Positions 34,459 through 45,379 of a stretch of 64,000 nt of DNA are shown piece by piece; position 1 is the first letter of the stretch, and the number at the start of each line of letters is the position of its first letter. Under the pieces are notes generated by a model. That model searched no databases and was not told the origin of the DNA. It saw nothing but the letters and a program-made list of their open reading frames with translations. The position numbers and the translations under genes are program-made. This DNA comes from Pseudomonas sp. ADAK18 (GTDB taxonomy: Bacteria; Pseudomonadota; Gammaproteobacteria; Pseudomonadales; Pseudomonadaceae), in assembly GCF_012935695.1 (NCBI RefSeq), contig NZ_CP052859.1, positions 351,001 to 415,000 on the forward strand. Reading direction: 5' to 3'.

Positions 34459-35229
34459 TTGCTGCAAAACATTCGTGTCGTCTTGGTCAATACCAGTCAT
34501 CCCGGCAACATCGGTGGGGTGGCGCGAGCCATGAAAAACATGGGGCTGACGCGCCTGGTGCTGGTCGAGCCTCGCCTGTTTCCGCATCACGAGGCCGATG
34601 CCCGCGCGTCCGGCGCCAATGACATCCTCGCAAGTGCGCAAGTTGTTGCCACTCTGGAAGATGCCTTGGTGGGCTGTAATTTGGTGTTGGGTACCAGCGC
34701 CCGCGACCGTCGTATCCCCTGGCCACTGCTCGACCCCCGCGAATGCGGCACCAAAGTGGTCGAGGAGGCTGCCGGCGGCGCTGAAATTGCCTTGGTGTTC
34801 GGTCGTGAAGATTCCGGCCTGACCAATGACGAGCTGCAGCGATGTCATTACCACGTGCACATCCCCTCAGACCCTGAGTTCAGCTCGTTGAACCTCGGGG
34901 CGGCGGTGCAGGTGTTGAGTTATGAAGTGCGCATGGCTTGGTTGGCGGCTGAAGGCCAGCCGAGCAAGGTTGAGAAGGACGAGGTTGCGTCGACCAAGAG
35001 TGGCGAGTTGGCCACCATGGATGAGCTGGAGCGGTTCTATGAGCACCTGGAGCAAACCCTGGTAGCCATTGAGTTCCTCGACCCGGAAAAACCACGGCAC
35101 TTGATGGCGCGCCTGCGTCGGCTGTACGGACGCAGCTCGGTCAGTCGGGCGGAAATGAATATATTGCGTGGCATCCTCACGGAAACCCAGAAGGCGGCCC
35201 GTGGCGAGCTTCTTAAGCGGAAGGATTAA
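34459..35229 (+). CDS. trmJ: tRNA (cytidine/uridine-2'-O-)-methyltransferase TrmJ
   Basis: A 256-aa SPOUT methyltransferase that methylates the ribose of position 32 in tRNAs. The N-terminal motif [24 protein letters not shown], the central [15 protein letters not shown] and the knot motif [21 protein letters not shown] are typical. The start is TTG 34459 with GAGAG upstream; no ATG precedes the conserved N-terminus. It is followed by cysE after 2 bases, as in many gammaproteobacteria with an isc cluster behind. Confidence 0.95.
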   Translation: MLQNIRVVLVNTSHPGNIGGVARAMKNMGLTRLVLVEPRLFPHHEADARASGANDILASAQVVATLEDALVGCNLVLGTSARDRRIPWPLLDPRECGTKVVEEAAGGAEIALVFGREDSGLTNDELQRCHYHVHIPSDPEFSSLNLGAAVQVLSYEVRMAWLAAEGQPSKVEKDEVASTKSGELATMDELERFYEHLEQTLVAIEFLDPEKPRHLMARLRRLYGRSSVSRAEMNILRGILTETQKAARGELLKRKD

Positions 35230-35231
35230 AA

Positions 35232-36014
35232 ATGTTCGAGCGTTTGCGAGAAGATATCCAGAGTGTATTCCACCGTGACCCGGCGGCGCGCAACGCCTTT
35301 GAAGTGCTGACCTGCTACCCGGGCATGCACGCGATCTGGATTCACCGTCTGTCCGGCGCCTTGTGGAATATGGGCTGGAAGTGGCTGGCGCGGCTGGTGT
35401 CGAACTTCGGCCGTTGGTTGACCGGGATCGAGATTCATCCGGGGGCCAAGGTCGGTCGTCGGTTCTTTATCGACCATGGCATGGGCATCGTTATCGGTGA
35501 GACAGCCGAAATTGGCGATGATGTGACCCTGTATCAGGGCGTGACCCTTGGTGGCACCACCTGGAACAAGGGCAAGCGTCACCCAACCCTGGAAGATGGT
35601 GTGGTGGTGGGGGCGGGTGCCAAGGTGCTTGGGCCGTTTACTGTCGGTGCCGGGGCCAAGGTTGGCTCCAACGCTGTGGTTACCAAGGCTGTGCCGCCTG
35701 GCGCTACCGTAGTGGGTATTCCGGGGCGGATCATCGTCAAGCCGCAAGTCGGTGATGAGCAGGAAGCCAAGCGCAAGGCTATGGCCGAGAAGATCGGCTT
35801 TGATGCCTATGGTGTGAGCGAAGACATGCCTGATCCGGTGGCTCGCGCTATCGGCCAATTACTTGATCACCTGCAAGCGGTGGACGGCAAGCTGGACGGC
35901 ATGTGCGGCGCGTTAAAGGATCTTGGCAGTAGCTACTGCGCCAAGGACTTGCCGGAGCTGCGCAAAGAAGACTTTGCCGAGATCAAGGACGAAAGCGCCA
36001 GTAAGGCGAGCTAA
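35232..36014 (+). CDS. cysE: Serine O-acetyltransferase
   Basis: A 260-aa enzyme making O-acetylserine, the carbon skeleton for cysteine. The N-terminal helical part is short ([28 protein letters not shown]), then the left-handed hexapeptide-repeat helix runs from about residue 60 to 180 ([36 protein letters not shown]). The C-terminal extension after residue 200 is specific to this subgroup. Its neighbourhood with iscRSUA makes sense, since IscS uses cysteine as sulfur source. Confidence 0.95.
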   Translation: MFERLREDIQSVFHRDPAARNAFEVLTCYPGMHAIWIHRLSGALWNMGWKWLARLVSNFGRWLTGIEIHPGAKVGRRFFIDHGMGIVIGETAEIGDDVTLYQGVTLGGTTWNKGKRHPTLEDGVVVGAGAKVLGPFTVGAGAKVGSNAVVTKAVPPGATVVGIPGRIIVKPQVGDEQEAKRKAMAEKIGFDAYGVSEDMPDPVARAIGQLLDHLQAVDGKLDGMCGALKDLGSSYCAKDLPELRKEDFAEIKDESASKAS

Positions 36015-36032
36015 GTCTCAAGGCTAATGCAA

Positions 36033-36128
36033 CCCCTGTGGGAGCTGGCTTGCTTGCGATAGCGGTCTGCCAGTTCCATTTCCGGTTCTGATCCACCGCT
36101 ATCGCAGGCAAGCCAGCTCTCACAGGGG
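36033..36128. repeat. REPIN between cysE and iscR
   Basis: Arms 36033-36065 and 36096-36128 are 33-base reverse complements with two mismatches (core GTGGGAGCTGGCTTGC..GCGATAGCGG). It occupies a third of the 297-base gap; the iscR control region follows it. Confidence 0.9.
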
Positions 36129-36220
36129 ATCTCCATTGGTCTCGCAATCGTGCTCAGGTCTTGATCCTGCTGTTCGATGTCGCCCCATCCTGCTATTATT
36201 CGCGCGCCCTTTTTACGGGT

Positions 36221-36245
36221 ATTCCTGACTAAAGTACTAGGTCTT
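36221..36245 (+). promoter_or_regulatory. IscR-type operator, upstream copy
   Basis: ATTCCTGACTAAAGTACTAG and the next five bases follow the type 1 IscR pattern (two GACT/AGTC-like half sites around an A/T centre). It abuts the second copy directly, giving two boxes in tandem at 25-base spacing. Confidence 0.7.
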
Positions 36246-36270
36246 ATAGTTGACTTAAATACTCGGGAAT
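36246..36270 (+). promoter_or_regulatory. IscR-type operator overlapping the iscR promoter
   Basis: ATAGTTGACTTAAATACTCG and the next five bases fit the type 1 IscR motif well. The site covers the -35 box of a likely promoter (TTGACT 36250-36255, 17-base spacing, CATACT 36273-36278), so iron-sulfur-loaded IscR would block its own transcription. Confidence 0.8.
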
Positions 36271-36311
36271 CGCATACTTGCTCCCATTCTGAAACACCTT
36301 GGTACTTGTCC

Positions 36312-36803
36312 ATGAGACTGACTACAAAAGGCCGATACGCGGTAACCGCCATGCTTGATCTGGCCTTGCACGCGCAAAATGGGCCGGTGTCCCTGGCCGA
36401 TATCTCCGAGCGCCAAGGCATTTCCCTGTCCTACCTCGAGCAGTTGTTCGCCAAGTTGCGCCGCAGCAATCTGGTTTCCAGTGTTCGTGGTCCAGGTGGC
36501 GGCTATCAACTGTCCCGCGATATGCAGGGCATTCAGGTGGCCCAGGTGATCGACGCGGTCAACGAGTCCGTCGATGCCACCAAATGCCAGGGCCTGGGTG
36601 ATTGCCACGCCGGCGACACCTGCTTGACGCACCACTTGTGGTGCGATCTGAGCCTGCAGATCCATGATTTTTTGAGTGGTATCAGCTTGGCTGATCTTGT
36701 GACTCGCCGTGAGGTGCAAGAAGTAGCCCAGCGTCAGGACCAGCGCCGTTGCAACACCAAGGCGCCGCGTCTGGACAAGATTGAAGCGTCCGCCGTCGAG
36801 TGA
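36312..36803 (+). CDS. iscR: Iron-sulfur cluster regulator IscR
   Basis: A 163-aa Rrf2-family regulator. The winged helix occupies residues 1-75 ([20 protein letters not shown]), and the [2Fe-2S] ligands C92, C98, C104 and H107 are all present. In its cluster-bound form it represses the isc genes when iron-sulfur clusters are plentiful. The start ATG 36312 matches the family exactly. First gene of the isc cluster, with two IscR boxes upstream. Confidence 0.97.
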   Translation: MRLTTKGRYAVTAMLDLALHAQNGPVSLADISERQGISLSYLEQLFAKLRRSNLVSSVRGPGGGYQLSRDMQGIQVAQVIDAVNESVDATKCQGLGDCHAGDTCLTHHLWCDLSLQIHDFLSGISLADLVTRREVQEVAQRQDQRRCNTKAPRLDKIEASAVE

Positions 36804-36853
36804 CAGCCGAAGAGCTAACGGCACGCCAGCCAGCCTGATTTAGGAGAAAGTCC

Positions 36854-38068
36854 ATGAAATTGCCGATTTACCTTGATTACTCAGCGACCACCCCGGTTGA
36901 TCCGCGTGTCGCGCAAAAGATGAGCGAATGCCTGTTGGTTGACGGAAACTTCGGCAACCCGGCGTCCCGTTCCCACGTTTTCGGCTGGAAAGCTGAAGAG
37001 TCCGTGGAAAACGCTCGTCGCCAGGTCGCCGACCTGGTCAATGCCGACCCGCGTGAAATCGTCTGGACCTCCGGTGCCACCGAGTCCGACAACCTGGCAA
37101 TCAAGGGCGCCGCGCATTTCTACTCCACCAAAGGCAAGCACCTGATCACCACCAAGATTGAGCACAAGGCTGTCCTCGACACCATGCGCCAACTGGAGCG
37201 TGAAGGTTTTGAAGTCACCTACCTCGAGCCAACCACCGACGGTATCGTGACCCCGGCGATGATCGAAGCTGCGATGCGTGAAGACACCATCCTGGTTTCC
37301 GTGATCCACGTGAACAACGAAATCGGCACCATCAACGACATCGCGGCCATCGGCGAGCTGACTCGCTCCAAAGGTGTTCTGCTGCACGTCGACGCCGCTC
37401 AGTCCACCGGCAAGGTCGATATCGACCTGTCGAAACTGAAAGTCGACCTGATGTCGTTCTCTGCCCACAAGACCTACGGTCCTAAAGGCATCGGTGCTCT
37501 CTACGTGAGCCGCAAGCCTCGCGTGCGCATCGAAGCCACCATGCACGGCGGCGGTCACGAGCGCGGCATGCGCTCCGGCACCCTGGCGACTCACCAGATC
37601 GTCGGCATGGGCGAAGCTTTCCGTGTAGCCAAGGAAGACATGGCTGCCGAAAACGTGCGCATCAAGGCTCTGAGCGATCGCTTCTACAAGCAGGTCGAAA
37701 ACCTTGAAGAGCTGTACATCAACGGCAGCATGACTGCCCGTGTACCGCACAACCTGAATTTGAGCTTCAACTACGTCGAAGGCGAGTCGCTGATCATGGC
37801 GCTCAAGGACCTGGCGGTTTCGTCCGGCTCGGCCTGTACCTCGGCCTCTCTTGAGCCGTCCTACGTCCTGCGCGCCCTGGGCCGCAACGACGAGTTGGCG
37901 CACAGCTCGATCCGCTTTACGTTCGGCCGTTTCACCACCGAAGAAGAAGTCGACTACGCCGCGCAGAAAGTCTGCGAGGCCGTTACCAAACTGCGCACTT
38001 TGTCGCCGCTGTGGGACATGTACAAAGACGGTGTCGATATCTCCAAGATCGAGTGGGCGGCACACTAA
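36854..38068 (+). CDS. iscS: Cysteine desulfurase IscS
   Basis: A 404-aa PLP enzyme that takes sulfur from cysteine for iron-sulfur clusters and tRNA thiolation. The PLP Lys is K206 (SFSAHKTYG) and the persulfide Cys is C328 ([10 protein letters not shown]), the same numbering as in E. coli. GGAGAA sits before the ATG. A 101-base spacer to iscU contains a small stem (AAAAC/GTTTT with loop GCAGGC around 38113), perhaps a processing point. Confidence 0.98.
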   Translation: MKLPIYLDYSATTPVDPRVAQKMSECLLVDGNFGNPASRSHVFGWKAEESVENARRQVADLVNADPREIVWTSGATESDNLAIKGAAHFYSTKGKHLITTKIEHKAVLDTMRQLEREGFEVTYLEPTTDGIVTPAMIEAAMREDTILVSVIHVNNEIGTINDIAAIGELTRSKGVLLHVDAAQSTGKVDIDLSKLKVDLMSFSAHKTYGPKGIGALYVSRKPRVRIEATMHGGGHERGMRSGTLATHQIVGMGEAFRVAKEDMAAENVRIKALSDRFYKQVENLEELYINGSMTARVPHNLNLSFNYVEGESLIMALKDLAVSSGSACTSASLEPSYVLRALGRNDELAHSSIRFTFGRFTTEEEVDYAAQKVCEAVTKLRTLSPLWDMYKDGVDISKIEWAAH

Positions 38069-38169
38069 ATATAGAAGCCGCCACCCAAAGGCTCTGTAAA
38101 AACGTGGCGGAAAACGCAGGCGTTTTTGCAGGGTTCCAGAGCGGCCCTGATGAGTGAGGATTCAGTACC

Positions 38170-38556
38170 ATGGCTTACAGCGAAAAGGTCATCGACCACT
38201 ACGAAAACCCGCGTAACGTCGGCAAGATGGACGCGGAAGACCCAGATGTGGGCACCGGCATGGTCGGCGCTCCGGCGTGCGGCGACGTTATGCGCCTGCA
38301 GATCAAGGTCAACGATCAAGGTGTCATCGAAGATGCCAAGTTCAAGACCTACGGCTGCGGTTCGGCGATCGCCTCCAGCTCCCTGGCGACCGAATGGATG
38401 AAAGGCAAGACCCTGGATGAGGCTGTCACCATCAGCAACACCCAACTGGCCGAAGAACTGGCCTTGCCGCCAGTGAAAATCCACTGCTCGGTACTCGCAG
38501 AAGACGCCATCAAGGCGGCCGTTCGCGACTACAAGCAGAAGAAAGGCTTGATCTAA
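38170..38556 (+). CDS. iscU: Iron-sulfur scaffold protein IscU
   Basis: A 128-aa scaffold on which [2Fe-2S] clusters are built. The three cluster cysteines are C37 (APACGD), C63 (YGCGSA) and C106 (KIHCSV), with the Asp at 39 that makes the cluster labile. The LPPVK motif at 99-103 is the binding site for the chaperone HscA. Full length and canonical. Confidence 0.98.
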   Translation: MAYSEKVIDHYENPRNVGKMDAEDPDVGTGMVGAPACGDVMRLQIKVNDQGVIEDAKFKTYGCGSAIASSSLATEWMKGKTLDEAVTISNTQLAEELALPPVKIHCSVLAEDAIKAAVRDYKQKKGLI

Positions 38557-38583
38557 GCATTTGGCGACGAGTAAGGAGTCACG

Positions 38584-38907
38584 ATGGCTATCAGCATGAC
38601 AGAAGCGGCGGCTAAACACGTGCGACGCTCCCTTGACGGGCGCGGCAAAGGTGAGGGGATTCGTCTGGGTGTTCGCACCACGGGCTGTTCCGGCCTTGCC
38701 TACGTGCTGGAGTTTGTCGATGAGGTGGTCGAGGAAGATCAGGTGTTCGAAAGTCACGGCGAGAAAGTGATTATCGACCCGAAAAGCCTGACCTACCTGG
38801 ACGGCACCGAACTCGATTTCGTCAAGGAAGGGTTGAACGAAGGCTTCAAGTTCAACAACCCCAACGTACGCGGTGAATGTGGCTGCGGCGAAAGCTTCAA
38901 CATCTGA
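38584..38907 (+). CDS. iscA: A-type iron-sulfur carrier IscA
   Basis: A 107-aa cluster carrier of the HesB/IscA family. The three conserved cysteines are C35 (TTGCSG), C99 and C101 (ECGCGESF). It hands on clusters made on IscU. It lies 27 bases after iscU. Confidence 0.97.
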   Translation: MAISMTEAAAKHVRRSLDGRGKGEGIRLGVRTTGCSGLAYVLEFVDEVVEEDQVFESHGEKVIIDPKSLTYLDGTELDFVKEGLNEGFKFNNPNVRGECGCGESFNI

Positions 38908-38915
38908 GGCTGATT

Positions 38916-39437
38916 GTGGGTACTCCTTGTCATTTCGCTTTATTCGAGTTGCAGCCGAGTTTTCGCCTGGATCTTGACCAGCTTGCCACGCGCTATCGTG
39001 AATTGGCGCGAGGGGTGCATCCGGACCGTTTCGCTGACGCTTCCGAGCGTGAGCAACGCTTGGCGCTGGAGCAATCAGCCAGCCTCAATGAAGCCTATCA
39101 GACGCTCAAAAACCCTCCCAAACGCGCGCGCTACCTGCTCGCCATGGGCGGTCGCGAGCTGCCACTTGAGGTCACGGTTCAAGACCCTGATTTCCTGATG
39201 CAGCAGATGCAGTGGCGTGAAGAACTCGAAGACTTGCAGGACGAGGCCGATCTGGCTGGCGTCGCAGTCTTCAAGCGCCGTCTGAAAGTGGCTCAGGATG
39301 AACTCAACGAAAGCTTCGCGGCTTGTTGGGATGATGCGGCGCAACGCGAACAGGCCGAACGCCTGATGCGGCGCATGCAGTTCCTCGACAAGCTCACCTA
39401 CGAAGTGCGCCAGTTAGAAGAGCGCCTCGACGATTAA
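38916..39437 (+). CDS. hscB: Fe-S assembly co-chaperone HscB
   Basis: A 173-aa J-type co-chaperone. The J domain has the HPD motif at residues 35-37 (ARGVHPDRF), and the C-terminal helical part binds IscU. It stimulates ATP hydrolysis by HscA. Start is GTG 38916, with GAGG seven bases upstream, which gives the known N-terminus PCHFALFEL; the longer open frame overlaps iscA and is not used. Confidence 0.96.
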   Translation: MGTPCHFALFELQPSFRLDLDQLATRYRELARGVHPDRFADASEREQRLALEQSASLNEAYQTLKNPPKRARYLLAMGGRELPLEVTVQDPDFLMQQMQWREELEDLQDEADLAGVAVFKRRLKVAQDELNESFAACWDDAAQREQAERLMRRMQFLDKLTYEVRQLEERLDD

Positions 39438-39488
39438 CCCAGTGCTGCCCACGTTGCACGCCTGATAGACAGATAAGACCTGATTACC

Positions 39489-41351
39489 ATGGCCCTACTG
39501 CAGATCGCCGAACCCGGCCAAAGTCCTCAACCGCACCAGCGTCGTCTGGCGGTCGGGATTGACTTGGGCACTACCAATTCGTTGGTCGCTGCGTTGCGCA
39601 GCGGTCTTTCCGAACCGCTGCCCGACGCTGATGGCCAGGTCATCCTGCCGTCTGCCGTGCGTTATCACGCTGACCGCACCGAAGTCGGTGAGTCAGCAAA
39701 GCTGGCGGCATCTACCGACCCCCTGAACACCGTGCTGTCAGTCAAGCGCTTGATGGGTCGCGGTCTGTCCGACGTCAAGCAACTGGGCGACCAACTGCCA
39801 TACCGCTTTGTCGGTGGCGAGTCCCATATGCCGTTCATCGACACCGTCCAGGGCCCGAAAAGCCCGGTGGAAGTGTCGGCGGATATCCTCAAGGTTCTGC
39901 GCCAGCGCGCCGAAACCACCTTGGGCGGTGAGCTGGTCGGTGCGGTGATCACTGTTCCTGCGTATTTCGATGACGCTCAGCGCCAGGCTACCAAGGACGC
40001 GGCAAAACTTGCCGGCCTGAACGTGCTGCGCTTGCTCAACGAGCCGACCGCTGCCGCTGTGGCTTACGGTCTCGATCAACACGCCGAAGGCCTGGTCGCT
40101 ATTTACGATCTGGGTGGCGGTACGTTTGATATCTCTATTCTGCGCCTGACCGGCGGTGTCTTCGAAGTCCTGGCTACCGGTGGCGACAGCGCCCTGGGTG
40201 GTGACGATTTCGATCACGCCATTGCTGGTTGGATCATTACCAGTGCCGGGTTGTCTGCCGATCTGGATCCGGGCGCGCAACGTAACTTGCTACAAACCGC
40301 CTGCGCCGCGAAAGAAGCACTGACTGACGCCGCGTCGGTTGAAGTTTCCTACGGTAGCTGGTCGGCCCAACTGACGCGCGACGCCTTTGATGCGCTGATC
40401 GAGCCAATGGTCGCCCGCAGCCTGAAAGCTTGCCGCCGCGCCGTTCGTGATTCCGGTATCGAGTTGGAAGACGTCGGCGCCGTGGTTATGGTGGGTGGTT
40501 CGACTCGGGTGCCACGCGTTCGCGAAGCCGTTGCCGAAGCCTTTGGTCGCCAGCCGCTGACCGAAATCGATCCGGATCAAGTGGTGGCCATTGGTGCCGC
40601 GATCCAAGCCGATACCCTTGCCGGCAACAAACGCGATGGTGGCGAACTGCTTCTGCTCGACGTGATTCCGTTGTCCCTGGGGCTGGAAACCATGGGCGGC
40701 CTGATGGAGAAGGTGATTCCACGTAACACCACCATCCCTGTCGCTCGCGCCCAGGACTTCACGACGTACAAAGATGGCCAGTCGGCCATGGCGATTCATG
40801 TGTTGCAGGGCGAGCGTGAGCTGATCAGCGACTGCCGCTCCTTGGCACGCTTTGAGCTGCGCGGTATTCCGGCCATGGTTGCCGGCGCGGCGAAGATTCG
40901 CGTGACCTTCCAGGTCGATGCCGACGGCTTGCTCAGCGTTGCTGCCCGTGAGTTGGGCTCGGGCGTTGAAGCCAGCATCCAGGTCAAGCCGTCCTACGGC
41001 CTGACCGACGGCGAAATCGCCAAGATGCTCAAGGATTCGTTCCAGTACGCCGGTGACGACAAGGTCGCCCGTGTACTGCGTGAGCAGCAGGTCGATGCCC
41101 AGCGCCTGCTCGAAGCGGTGCAGGGCGCCCTGGATGCTGATGGCGACCGCCTGCTGGATGCTGAAGAACGCCTGGTCATCAACCTGCAGATGCAGGACTT
41201 GGCCGAACTGATGAAAGGCACCGATGGTTACGCCATCGAGCAGCAGACCAAGCGCCTGTCGCAAGTGACCGATGCCTTTGCCGCCCGTCGTATGGACCAG
41301 TCGGTAAAAGCCGCCCTGGCGGGCCGCAACTTGAATGAACTTGAGGATTAA
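39489..41351 (+). CDS. hscA: Fe-S assembly chaperone HscA
   Basis: A 620-aa specialised Hsp70. The nucleotide-binding domain shows [33 protein letters not shown] and [14 protein letters not shown]. The peptide-binding domain follows from about residue 385. It binds the LPPVK motif of IscU and drives cluster release. It ends 3 bases before fdx. Confidence 0.98.
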   Translation: MALLQIAEPGQSPQPHQRRLAVGIDLGTTNSLVAALRSGLSEPLPDADGQVILPSAVRYHADRTEVGESAKLAASTDPLNTVLSVKRLMGRGLSDVKQLGDQLPYRFVGGESHMPFIDTVQGPKSPVEVSADILKVLRQRAETTLGGELVGAVITVPAYFDDAQRQATKDAAKLAGLNVLRLLNEPTAAAVAYGLDQHAEGLVAIYDLGGGTFDISILRLTGGVFEVLATGGDSALGGDDFDHAIAGWIITSAGLSADLDPGAQRNLLQTACAAKEALTDAASVEVSYGSWSAQLTRDAFDALIEPMVARSLKACRRAVRDSGIELEDVGAVVMVGGSTRVPRVREAVAEAFGRQPLTEIDPDQVVAIGAAIQADTLAGNKRDGGELLLLDVIPLSLGLETMGGLMEKVIPRNTTIPVARAQDFTTYKDGQSAMAIHVLQGERELISDCRSLARFELRGIPAMVAGAAKIRVTFQVDADGLLSVAARELGSGVEASIQVKPSYGLTDGEIAKMLKDSFQYAGDDKVARVLREQQVDAQRLLEAVQGALDADGDRLLDAEERLVINLQMQDLAELMKGTDGYAIEQQTKRLSQVTDAFAARRMDQSVKAALAGRNLNELED

Positions 41352-41354
41352 CTG

Positions 41355-41696
41355 ATGCCGCAGATCATTTTTCTGCCACACGCCGAGCATTGCCCGGACG
41401 GTATGGTTGTGGAGGCTGAGACCGGCAAGTCCATTCTCGAAGTCGCTCACGACAACCACATCGAGATCGAAAGCGCCTGCGGCGGCGTCAACGCCTGTAC
41501 AACCTGTCACTGCATCATCCGTGAAGGTTTCAATAGCCTCGAAGAGGCTGATGAGCTGGAAGAGGACTATCTTGATAGGGCGTGGGGTCTGGAGCCGACA
41601 TCGCGCTTGAGCTGTCAGGCAAAAGTGGGAACAGAAGACCTTACCGTCGAAATTCCGAAATACTCGCTTAACCATGCCGCCGAAGCGCCGCACTGA
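41355..41696 (+). CDS. fdx: ISC-type [2Fe-2S] ferredoxin
   Basis: A 113-aa adrenodoxin-like ferredoxin giving electrons for cluster assembly. Cluster ligands are C42, C48, C51 (ACGGVNACTTC) and C87 (LSCQAKV). The extra Cys after the third ligand (TTCHC) is also seen in ISC ferredoxins. It lies 3 bases after hscA. Confidence 0.97.
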   Translation: MPQIIFLPHAEHCPDGMVVEAETGKSILEVAHDNHIEIESACGGVNACTTCHCIIREGFNSLEEADELEEDYLDRAWGLEPTSRLSCQAKVGTEDLTVEIPKYSLNHAAEAPH

Positions 41697-41710
41697 CTGG
41701 TAGAACTGTC

Positions 41711-41911
41711 ATGAGTTACGGTTGGAATGATGTACAACGCATTGCTGAAGAACTGGCTGAAGCCAAGCCGGGTGTCAGTCCGCTGACGGTCAACTTCGTC
41801 GACCTGCAACGATGGATCATGGAGTTGCCTGATTTCGACAATACCTCCGGTCGCTGCGGCGAGAAGGTGTTGGAGGCCGTCCAGGCGCTCTGGATCGAAG
41901 AAATAGACTGA
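41711..41911 (+). CDS. iscX: Fe-S assembly protein IscX
   Basis: A 66-aa acidic protein that binds IscS and probably tunes iron delivery. The sequence YGWNDVQRIAEELAEAKPGVSPLTVNFVDL and the ending VQALWIEEID are characteristic. It closes the isc cluster. Confidence 0.95.
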   Translation: MSYGWNDVQRIAEELAEAKPGVSPLTVNFVDLQRWIMELPDFDNTSGRCGEKVLEAVQALWIEEID

Positions 41912-41940
41912 TCATCCCCGCAGGTTAGGCAATACCCAAG

Positions 41941-41971
41941 AACCCGCGTATAATTCGCGGGTTTAATTTTT
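41941..41971 (+). terminator. Terminator of the isc cluster, with a TATAAT in its loop
   Basis: AACCCGCG and CGCGGGTT form an 8-bp stem around a TATAATT loop, followed by TTAATTTTT. It lies between iscX and ndk. The loop contains a perfect -10 hexamer (41949-41954), but no good -35 box lies 17 bases upstream. Confidence 0.8.
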
Positions 41972-41999
41972 CGTAAATTACCGTTTCTGGAGTTACACC

Positions 42000-42425
42000 A
42001 TGGCTGTTCAACGTACTTTCTCCATCATCAAGCCTGACGCTGTTGCAAAAAACGTCATCGGCGAGATCACCACTCGTTTCGAAAAAGCCGGCCTGAAGGT
42101 TGTAGCTTCGAAACTCAAGCAACTGTCCAAGGCTGAAGCTGAAGGCTTCTACGCTGAGCACAGCGCCCGTGGTTTCTTCGGTGACCTGGTTGCTTTCATG
42201 ATCTCCGGTCCTGTTGTTGTCCAGGTTCTGGAAGGCGAAAACGCTATCGCTCTGAACCGTGAGCTGATGGGCGCTACCAACCCTAAAGAAGCTGCTGCTG
42301 GCACCATCCGTGCTGACTTCGCTGACTCCATCGATGCCAACGCTGTACACGGTTCGGACTCCGAAGCCGCTGCTGCTCGCGAAATCTCGTACTTCTTCGC
42401 AGCTACTGAAGTAACCACTCGCTAA
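42000..42425 (+). CDS. ndk: Nucleoside diphosphate kinase
   Basis: A 141-aa enzyme that balances nucleoside triphosphate pools. The phospho-His is in NAVHGSDS (about residue 117), and [13 protein letters not shown] is the usual N-terminus. Complete. The codon choice (GCT, GTT, GGT) differs from its neighbours and resembles that of highly expressed genes. Confidence 0.98.
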   Translation: MAVQRTFSIIKPDAVAKNVIGEITTRFEKAGLKVVASKLKQLSKAEAEGFYAEHSARGFFGDLVAFMISGPVVVQVLEGENAIALNRELMGATNPKEAAAGTIRADFADSIDANAVHGSDSEAAAAREISYFFAATEVTTR

Positions 42426-42453
42426 GCATTGGCTTAAGAGTGAAGGTGAATCC

Positions 42454-43602
42454 ATGACTACATTGACTGCAAAAACCAACCTGCTGGGTCTGACTCAACA
42501 GGAAATGGAAAAATTCTTCGACTCAATCGGGGAGAAGCGTTTCCGTGCCGCTCAGGTAATGAAGTGGATTCACCATCTTGGTGTCGATGATTTCGACGCC
42601 ATGACGAACGTCAGCAAGGCCCTGCGCGACAAGCTCAAGACCATTGCCGAAGTTCGCGGCCCCGAGGTTGTCAGCGAGGACATCTCCACCGACGGCACCC
42701 GTAAGTGGGTGGTGCGTGTGGCGTCCGGTAGCTGCGTCGAGACCGTCTACATTCCCCAGGGCAAACGCGGCACTCTGTGCGTTTCGTCCCAGGCAGGCTG
42801 TGCCCTGGACTGCAGTTTCTGCTCCACTGGCAAGCAAGGTTTCAATAGCAACCTCACCGCCGCCGAAGTCATCGGCCAGGTGTGGATTGCCAATAAATCG
42901 TTCGGCAGCATCCCGGCGACCGCCGATCGTGCCATCACCAATGTGGTGATGATGGGCATGGGTGAGCCGCTGCTGAACTTCGACAACGTCGTCGCGGCCA
43001 TGCATTTGATGATGGACGACCTGGGCTACGGCATCTCCAAGCGCCGTGTGACCCTGTCGACCTCCGGCGTGGTGCCGATGATCGATGAGCTGGCCAAGCA
43101 CATCGACGTCTCCCTGGCGTTGTCCCTTCACGCACCGAATGACGCATTGCGTAACCAATTGGTGCCGATCAACAAGAAGTATCCGCTTAAGATGCTGCTC
43201 GAATCTTGCCAGCGCTACATGGCGACCTTGGGTGAGAAGCGTGTGTTGACCATTGAGTACACCATGCTCAAGGACATCAACGACAAGGTCGAGCACGCGG
43301 TCGAGATGATCGAGCTGCTCAAGAATGTACCGTGCAAGATCAACCTGATTCCGTTTAACCCGTTTCCCCATTCTGGCTACGAGCGGCCGAGCAACAACGC
43401 CATCCGCCGCTTCCAGGATCAACTGCACCATGCCGGCTTCAATGTCACTGTACGCACCACCCGTGGTGAAGACATCGATGCGGCATGTGGCCAACTGGTA
43501 GGACAGGTGCTGGATCGCACCCGTCGTAGCGAACGTTATATCGCCGTGCGTGAGTTGAGCGCTGACAGCGATATGCCGCAAAGCGCTGCGACTCGAACCT
43601 GA
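42454..43602 (+). CDS. rlmN: Dual-specificity 23S rRNA/tRNA adenine-C2 methyltransferase
   Basis: A 382-aa radical SAM enzyme that methylates A2503 of 23S rRNA and A37 of tRNAs. The cluster cysteines are C116, C120 and C123 ([12 protein letters not shown]), and [11 protein letters not shown] near residue 355 holds the Cys that carries the methyl group. Full length. It lies 28 bases after ndk and 12 before pilW, heading a conserved gene run to der. Confidence 0.97.
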   Translation: MTTLTAKTNLLGLTQQEMEKFFDSIGEKRFRAAQVMKWIHHLGVDDFDAMTNVSKALRDKLKTIAEVRGPEVVSEDISTDGTRKWVVRVASGSCVETVYIPQGKRGTLCVSSQAGCALDCSFCSTGKQGFNSNLTAAEVIGQVWIANKSFGSIPATADRAITNVVMMGMGEPLLNFDNVVAAMHLMMDDLGYGISKRRVTLSTSGVVPMIDELAKHIDVSLALSLHAPNDALRNQLVPINKKYPLKMLLESCQRYMATLGEKRVLTIEYTMLKDINDKVEHAVEMIELLKNVPCKINLIPFNPFPHSGYERPSNNAIRRFQDQLHHAGFNVTVRTTRGEDIDAACGQLVGQVLDRTRRSERYIAVRELSADSDMPQSAATRT

Positions 43603-43614
43603 GAGAGGATCTCT

Positions 43615-44373
43615 ATGCCCTTGCGCCTTGCGCTGCTGTTGCTGGTTGCCAGTCTCACGACTGGCTGTGTTTCATCGGGCTATGACAGCCCTTTGCAAAC
43701 CGGCAAGGGCCGTGATGAGGCGCGTGCTGCCTATGTGCAGTTGGGCTTGGGCTACTTGCAGCAAGGGATGACCGAGCAGGCCAAGGTTCCATTGAAGAAG
43801 GCTCTTGAGCTGGATGGCAACGATGCCGACGCCAACGCGGCATTGGCCCTGGTGTTTCAGGCTCAGGCCGAACCTGAGTTAGCCGCCGAGTATTTCCAGA
43901 AGGCTCTGGCTTCACGTCCTGCCGATCCACGCTTGCTGAATAATTACGGCAGCTTTTTGTTTCAGCAGAAACGCTATGATCTGGCGTCCGATTATTTCCA
44001 GCAGGCTGCGGCGGATACCCTTTACCCTGAGCGCTCGCGGGTTTTCGAGAACCTTGGGGTGACTTCAATGCTTCTCGGCCAGCGCGACACCGCCCGCCAG
44101 CAACTGGAAAAAGCCCTGCACCTGAACCAGCATCAGCCACGAGCGTTGCTCGAAATGGCTGAGTTGTCCTTCGAAGACAGGCATTATGTGCCGGCACGTG
44201 ACTATTACGAGCGTTTTAGCCTGCTCAGCGGGCAAAATGCACGTAGTCTATTGCTCGGTGTGCGCTTGGCGACGGTTCATGAGGAACGCGACAAGGCCGC
44301 ACGTTTTGGCCAGCAATTAGAACGACTCTATCCCGGTACGCCGGAATATCAGCAATACCTGTCGGAGCAATGA
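43615..44373 (+). CDS. pilW: Type IV pilus biogenesis/stability lipoprotein (PilW/PilF)
   Basis: A 252-aa outer-membrane lipoprotein, lipobox SLTTGC (Cys18). The rest is a solenoid of about six TPR repeats (AYVQLGLGYLQQGMTEQAKVPLKKAL and so on). In pseudomonads this protein is needed to place and assemble the PilQ secretin. It overlaps the rodZ-like gene by 4 bases. The name PilF is also used for it. Confidence 0.93.
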   Translation: MPLRLALLLLVASLTTGCVSSGYDSPLQTGKGRDEARAAYVQLGLGYLQQGMTEQAKVPLKKALELDGNDADANAALALVFQAQAEPELAAEYFQKALASRPADPRLLNNYGSFLFQQKRYDLASDYFQQAAADTLYPERSRVFENLGVTSMLLGQRDTARQQLEKALHLNQHQPRALLEMAELSFEDRHYVPARDYYERFSLLSGQNARSLLLGVRLATVHEERDKAARFGQQLERLYPGTPEYQQYLSEQ

Positions 44374-45377
44374 TGAAAGCGGCGCACCCGGAAGTTGTAG
44401 CAGCTAATCGCATAAACCCAGGCGAGACCTTGCGTCAGGCCCGCGAAAGTAATGGTTGGTCGCTGGCAGAAGTGGCCCTCAAGCTCAATTTGACCACCAC
44501 TTCATTGGGAAACCTGGAAACCGGCGCGTTCGACAAGCTGCCAGGGCATACCTTTGCCCGGGGCTATATCCGCGCCTATGCCAAATTGCTGGGTATTGAT
44601 CAGACCGCGCTGGTCCAGGAATTCGACCAGTTCACCGGTACCGACTCCCAAGGCAGTAATGTCCATGGCCTGGGCCGCATTGAAGAGCCGGTACGGGTTT
44701 CCCACACTATTTTGCGAATTGTCAGTCTGTTGCTGCTGATCGCTGTAATCGGTGGTGGTTTCGTCTGGTGGCAGGACCAAACGTCCTTGCGCTCCAAAGA
44801 CCTGGTCAGCAACGCTATGGAACATGTCGAAGTCGAAAGTGCCGACGGTACCACCCAGATTCATCCGCTTGACGAGCCGGAAGAGCCGGCTGCGACTCAG
44901 ACCCAAACGACACCTGAAGGCCAGGCCAACCTGGATCTGCAAGCGGGTCAGCCGGCTGTTGAAGCCAGCGTTGACCCAGCCGCTACGGCGGTTGCCCCAG
45001 CCCCGGCTGTGCCTGCAACGCCAACAACCCCGATTCATGCTCCGGTAGCGGCGGTCCAGGCCCCAGTCACGACGGCTCCGGTCGCTCCGGTAGCACCGGC
45101 GGTTGCCGCACCAATAGCCCCAGCGCTTATCGCGGGTGACGGGCGTGTACAGATTACCTACGTTGCTGACTGCTGGACGCAAGTCACTGACGGTAATAGC
45201 AAAGTGTTGTTTAGTGGTCTGAAGCGTAAGGGAGATACGCTTGACCAAGGCGGCAAGCCTCCTTTGACGCTGCGTCTGGGCTTTGCCCGTGGCGCGCAAG
45301 TGGCCTACAACGGCCAGCCTGTGGACGTGGCGCCGTTCACCAGTGGCGAGACTGCTCGCCTGAAGTTGGGACAATAG
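44370..45377 (+). CDS. rodZ: RodZ-like cytoskeleton/HTH membrane protein
   Basis: A 335-aa bitopic inner-membrane protein. The cytoplasmic N-terminus is a Cro-type helix-turn-helix ([23 protein letters not shown]), one membrane helix lies at about residues 112-130 ([21 protein letters not shown]), then a long Pro/Ala/Val linker (about 180-255), and a C-terminal DUF4115-type domain ([22 protein letters not shown]). RodZ links MreB to the envelope in rod-shaped cells. Starts within the pilW stop and ends 2 bases before ispG. Confidence 0.93.
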   Translation: MMKAAHPEVVAANRINPGETLRQARESNGWSLAEVALKLNLTTTSLGNLETGAFDKLPGHTFARGYIRAYAKLLGIDQTALVQEFDQFTGTDSQGSNVHGLGRIEEPVRVSHTILRIVSLLLLIAVIGGGFVWWQDQTSLRSKDLVSNAMEHVEVESADGTTQIHPLDEPEEPAATQTQTTPEGQANLDLQAGQPAVEASVDPAATAVAPAPAVPATPTTPIHAPVAAVQAPVTTAPVAPVAPAVAAPIAPALIAGDGRVQITYVADCWTQVTDGNSKVLFSGLKRKGDTLDQGGKPPLTLRLGFARGAQVAYNGQPVDVAPFTSGETARLKLGQ

Positions 45378-45379
45378 TC

